From Bathymodiolus brooksi (Eukaryota; Mollusca; Bivalvia; Mytilida; Modiolidae), in NCBI GenBank assembly GCA_963680875.1, contig OY804589.1, positions 21,968,413 through 22,032,412 of the forward strand: a stretch of DNA of 64,000 nucleotides, in the 5' to 3' direction. Both the position numbers and the translations under genes were made by a program. This document shows positions 60,356-64,000 of this stretch, one piece after another. Position 1 is the stretch's first letter; each line of letters begins with the position of its first letter. A model generated the notes under the pieces. That model saw nothing but the letters and a program-made list of their open reading frames with translations. It was not told the origin of the DNA and did not search any database.

Positions 60356-60562
60356 CTATGTAGGTCTAGGTGAACTATTGGCATCCGTGTTTGGGAAGGC
60401 GTTCCCCTCGCCATTCCAATTACAGTTTCTGCGGAAATGGCCCTTTGCTTTGCAATTGAAACAAGAATCATGATCATTGCTTTCAGGTGCCCGACGCCTT
60501 GGACGATCGTTACTCCCACGTTGTTGATTATTCTGAACCTTCATTTCTTTAACAACTTCGGT
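60356..60562 (-). pseudogene. Gag-type zinc-knuckle fragment of a retroelement
   Basis: The minus strand encodes a basic segment (SNDRPRRRAPESND) followed by CFNCKAKGHFRRNC, a C-x2-C-x4-H-x4-C knuckle, and a short tail ending in a stop at 60356. CCHC knuckles bind RNA in Gag proteins of LTR retrotransposons. The upstream part is lost in the gap at 60563. No protease or reverse transcriptase follows downstream, so this is the 3' end of a gag frame or a solitary fragment. Confidence 0.65.
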
Positions 60563-60762
60563 NNNNNNNNNNNNNNNNNNNNNNNNNNNNNNNNNNNNNN
60601 NNNNNNNNNNNNNNNNNNNNNNNNNNNNNNNNNNNNNNNNNNNNNNNNNNNNNNNNNNNNNNNNNNNNNNNNNNNNNNNNNNNNNNNNNNNNNNNNNNNN
60701 NNNNNNNNNNNNNNNNNNNNNNNNNNNNNNNNNNNNNNNNNNNNNNNNNNNNNNNNNNNNNN
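60563..60762. other. Assembly gap of 200 N
   Basis: Exactly 200 undetermined bases, the usual placeholder for a gap of unknown size. It separates the Gag fragment from the 79-bp array. Confidence 0.99.
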
Positions 60763-63700
60763 ATGTGGACCAAACAGATTTCTACCTTCATAGTCGTAGT
60801 ATAAGTTAAATACGAGCATTCATTGACTCTGCTATGGTATTGTCCATCTTTGTCCGTGACCAACTGATTCTGTCGTATGTGACCAACAGATTCTACCTTC
60901 ATAGCTAGTAGTAAGTTAAATACGAGCATTCATTGACTCTGCTATTGTATTGTCCATGTGACCAACAGATTCTACCTTCATAGCTAGTAGTAAGTTAATA
61001 CGAGCATTCATTGACTCTGCTATTGTATTGTCCATGTGACCAACAGATTCTACCTTCATAGCTAGTAGTAAGTTAAATATCGAGCATTCATTGACTCTGC
61101 TATTGTATGTCCATGTGACCAACAGATTCTACCTTCATAGCTAGTAGTAAGTTAAATACGAGCATTCTTGACTCTGCTATTGTATTGTCCATGTGACCAA
61201 CAGATTCTACCTTCATAGCTAGTAGTAAGTTAAATACGAGCATTCATTGACTCTGCTATTGTATTGTCCATGTGACCAACAGATTCTACCTTCATAGCTA
61301 GTAGTAAGTTAAATACGAGCATTCATTGACTCTGCTATTGTATTGTCCATGTGACCAACAGATTCTACCTTCATAGCTAGTAGTAAGTTAAATACGAGCA
61401 TTCATTGACTCTGCTATTGTATTGTCCATGTGACCAACAGATTCTACCTTCATAGCTAGTAGTAAGTTAAATACGAGCATTCATTGACTCTGCTATTGTA
61501 TTGTCCATGTGACCAACAGATTCTACCTTCATAGCTAGCAGTAAGTTAAATACGAGCATTCATTGACTCTGCTATTGTATTGTCCATGTGACCAACAGAT
61601 TCTACCTTCATAGCTAGTAGTAAGTTAAATACGAGCATTCATTGACTCTGCTATTGTATTGTCCATGTGACAACAGATTCTACCTTCATAGCTAGTAGTA
61701 AGTTAAATACGAGCATTCATTGACTCTGCTATTGTATTGTCCATGTGACCAACAGATTCTACCTTCATAGCTAGTAGTAAGTTAAATACGAGCATTCTTG
61801 ACTCTGCTATTGTAATGTCCATGTGACCAACAGATTCTACCTTCATAGCTAGTAGTAAGTTAAATACGAGCATTCATTGACTCTGCTATTGTATTGTCCA
61901 TGTGACCAACAGATTCTACCTTCATAGCTAGTAGTAAGTAAATACGAGCATTCATTGACTCTGCTATTGTATTGTCCATGTGACCAACAGATTCTACCTT
62001 CATAGCTAGTAGTAAGTTAAATACGAGCATTCATTGACTCTGCTATTGTATTGTCATGTGACCAACAGATTCTACCTTCATAGCTAGTAGTAAGTTAAAT
62101 ACGAGCATTCATTGACTCTTGCTATTGTATTGTCCATGTGACCACACTGATTCTACCTTCATAGCTAGTAGTAAGTTAAATACGAGCATTCATTGACTCT
62201 GCTATTGTATTGTCCATGTGACCAACAGATTCTACCTTCATAGCTAGTAGTAAGTTAAATACGAGCATTCATTGACTCTGCTATTGTATTGTCCATGTGA
62301 CCAACAGATTCTACCTTCATAGCTAGTAGTAAGTTAAATACGAGCATTCATTGACTCTGCCTATGTATTGTCCATGTGACCAACAGATTCTACCTTCATA
62401 GCTAGTAGTAAGTTAATACGAGCATTCATTGACTCTGCCTATTGTATTGTCCATGTGACCAACAGATTCTACCTTCCTAGCTAGTAGTAAGTTAAATACG
62501 AGCATTCATTGACTCTGCTATTGTATTGTCCATGTGACCAACAGATTCTACCTTCATAGCTAGTAGTAAGTTAAATACGAGCATTCATTGACTCTGCTAT
62601 TGTATTGTCCATGTGACCAACAGATTCTAGCTTCATAGCTAATAGTAAGTTAAATACGAGCATTCATGACTCTGCTATTGTATTGTCCATGTGACCAACA
62701 GATCTACCTTCATAGCTAGTAGTAAGTTAAATACGAGCTTTCATTGACTCTGCTATTGTATTGTCCATGTGACCAACAGATTCTACCTTCATAGCTAGTA
62801 GTAAGTTAAATACGAGCATTCATTGACTCTGCTATTGTATTGTCCATGTGACCAACAGATTCTACCTTCATAGCTAGTAGTAAGTTAAATACGAGCATTC
62901 ATTGACTCTGCTATTGTATTGTCCATGTGACCAACAGATTCTACCTTCATAGCTAGTAGTAAGTTAAATACGAGCATTCATTGACTCTCCTATTGTATTG
63001 TCCATGTGACCAACAGATTCTACCTTCATAGCTAGTAGTAAGTTAAATACGAGCATTCATTGACTCTGCTATTGTATTGTCCATGTGACCAACAGATTCT
63101 ACCTTCATAGCTAGTAGTAAGTTAAATACGAGCAATCATTGACTCTGCTATTGTATTGTCCATGTGACCAACAGATTCTACCTTCATAGCTAGTAGTAAG
63201 TTAAATACGAGCATTCATTGACTCTGCTATTGTATTGTCCATGTGACCAACAGATTCTACCTTCATAGCTAGTAGTAAGTTAAATACGAGCATTCATTGA
63301 CTCTGCTATTGTATTGTCCATGTGACCAACAGATTCTACCTTCATAGCTAGTAGTAAGTTAAATACGAGCATTCATTGACTCTGCTATTGTATTGTCCAT
63401 GTGACCAACAGATTCTACCTTCATAGCTAGTAGTAAGTTAAATACGAGCATTCATTGACTCTGCTATTGTATTGTCCATGTGACCAACAGATTCTACCTT
63501 CATAGCTAGTAGTAAGTTAAATACGAGCATTCATTGACTCTGCTATTTGCATTGTCCATGTGACCAACAGATTCTACCTTCATAGCTAGTAGTAAGTTAA
63601 ATACGAGCATTCATTGACTCTGCTATTGTATTGTCCATGTGACCAACAGATTCTACCTTCATAGCTAGTAGTAAGTTAAATACGAGCATTCATTGACTCT

Positions 63701-64000
63701 GCTATTGTATTGTCCATGTGACCAACAGATTCTACCTTCATAGCTAGTAGTAAGTTAAATACGAGCATTCATTGACTCTGCTATTGTATTGTCCATGTGA
63801 CCAACAGATTCTACCTTCATAGCTAGTAGTAAGTTAAATACGAGCATTCATTGACTCTGCTATTGTATTGTCCATGTGACCAACAGATTCTACCTTCATA
63901 GCTAGTAGTAAGTTAAATACGAGCATTCATTGACTCTGCTATTGTATTGTCCATGTGACCAACAGATTCTACCTTCATAGCTAGTAGTAAGTTAAATACG
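60763..64000. repeat. 79-bp satellite array running off the window
   Basis: About 41 units of 'gaccaacagattctacctt' + 'catagctagtagtaagttaaatacgagcattcattgactctgctattgtattgtccatgt', 79 bp. Units are almost identical, and most differences are single-base insertions or deletions. The first unit after the gap is the most diverged. 79 is not a multiple of three and no frame stays open, so it is non-coding. Confidence 0.97.

Overview
The window is animal DNA, AT-rich and full of introns, repeats and spliced exons with GT/AG borders. Several features point to a bivalve mollusc, probably a mussel-like species. These are tRNA-derived SINEs ending in a 'ggcgttaaacaccataaac' tail, the interspersed repeat whose core reads 'cctgacttggtacaggcatt', elements bounded by 'gctcacctga'/'ccaggtcagct', and minisatellites held in introns. 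This placement rests on recalled repeat families, not on a search. There is one 200-base assembly gap (60563-60762).

Region 3.6-33.2 kb (minus strand): one large gene for a cell-surface protein. Reading right to left there are three Ig-like exons, three thrombospondin type 1 (TSP1) exons, a transmembrane exon and at least one candidate cytoplasmic exon. All extracellular exons are phase 1-1, so whole domains can be duplicated or skipped. The introns are swollen by a 6.5 kb array of 47-bp repeats, two arrays of 74-bp repeats, SINEs and a decayed Tc1 transposase. A small two-finger C2H2 transcription unit on the same strand (about 16.7-14.6 kb) is nested in one intron.

Region 33-45 kb has no convincing gene, only SINEs and several short non-autonomous DNA transposons. 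Three here have clear insertion footprints: 35.5 kb (8-bp target duplication), 40.1 kb (9-bp) and 41.6 kb (TA). Others lie elsewhere in the window, at 50.8 kb (9-bp) and 55.6 kb (TTAA).

Region 45.9-52.3 kb (minus strand) holds two damaged genes: an F-box/leucine-rich-repeat gene split by a TTF-type zinc-finger transposon remnant, and a multi-domain gene (C2H2 fingers, ubiquitin-like fold, conserved C-terminal exon) resembling the SAMD3-like zinc-finger family.

Region 52.5-59.4 kb (plus strand): a spliced gene whose main exon is an uninterrupted frame of about 950 codons. It has a long coiled coil, then a layout resembling an RNase H-fold (DDE) transposase, then a short Tudor-like tail. It is the best candidate here for an undescribed system. 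The last 4 kb hold a Gag-type zinc knuckle, the gap, and a 3.2 kb array of 79-bp repeats running off the window edge.
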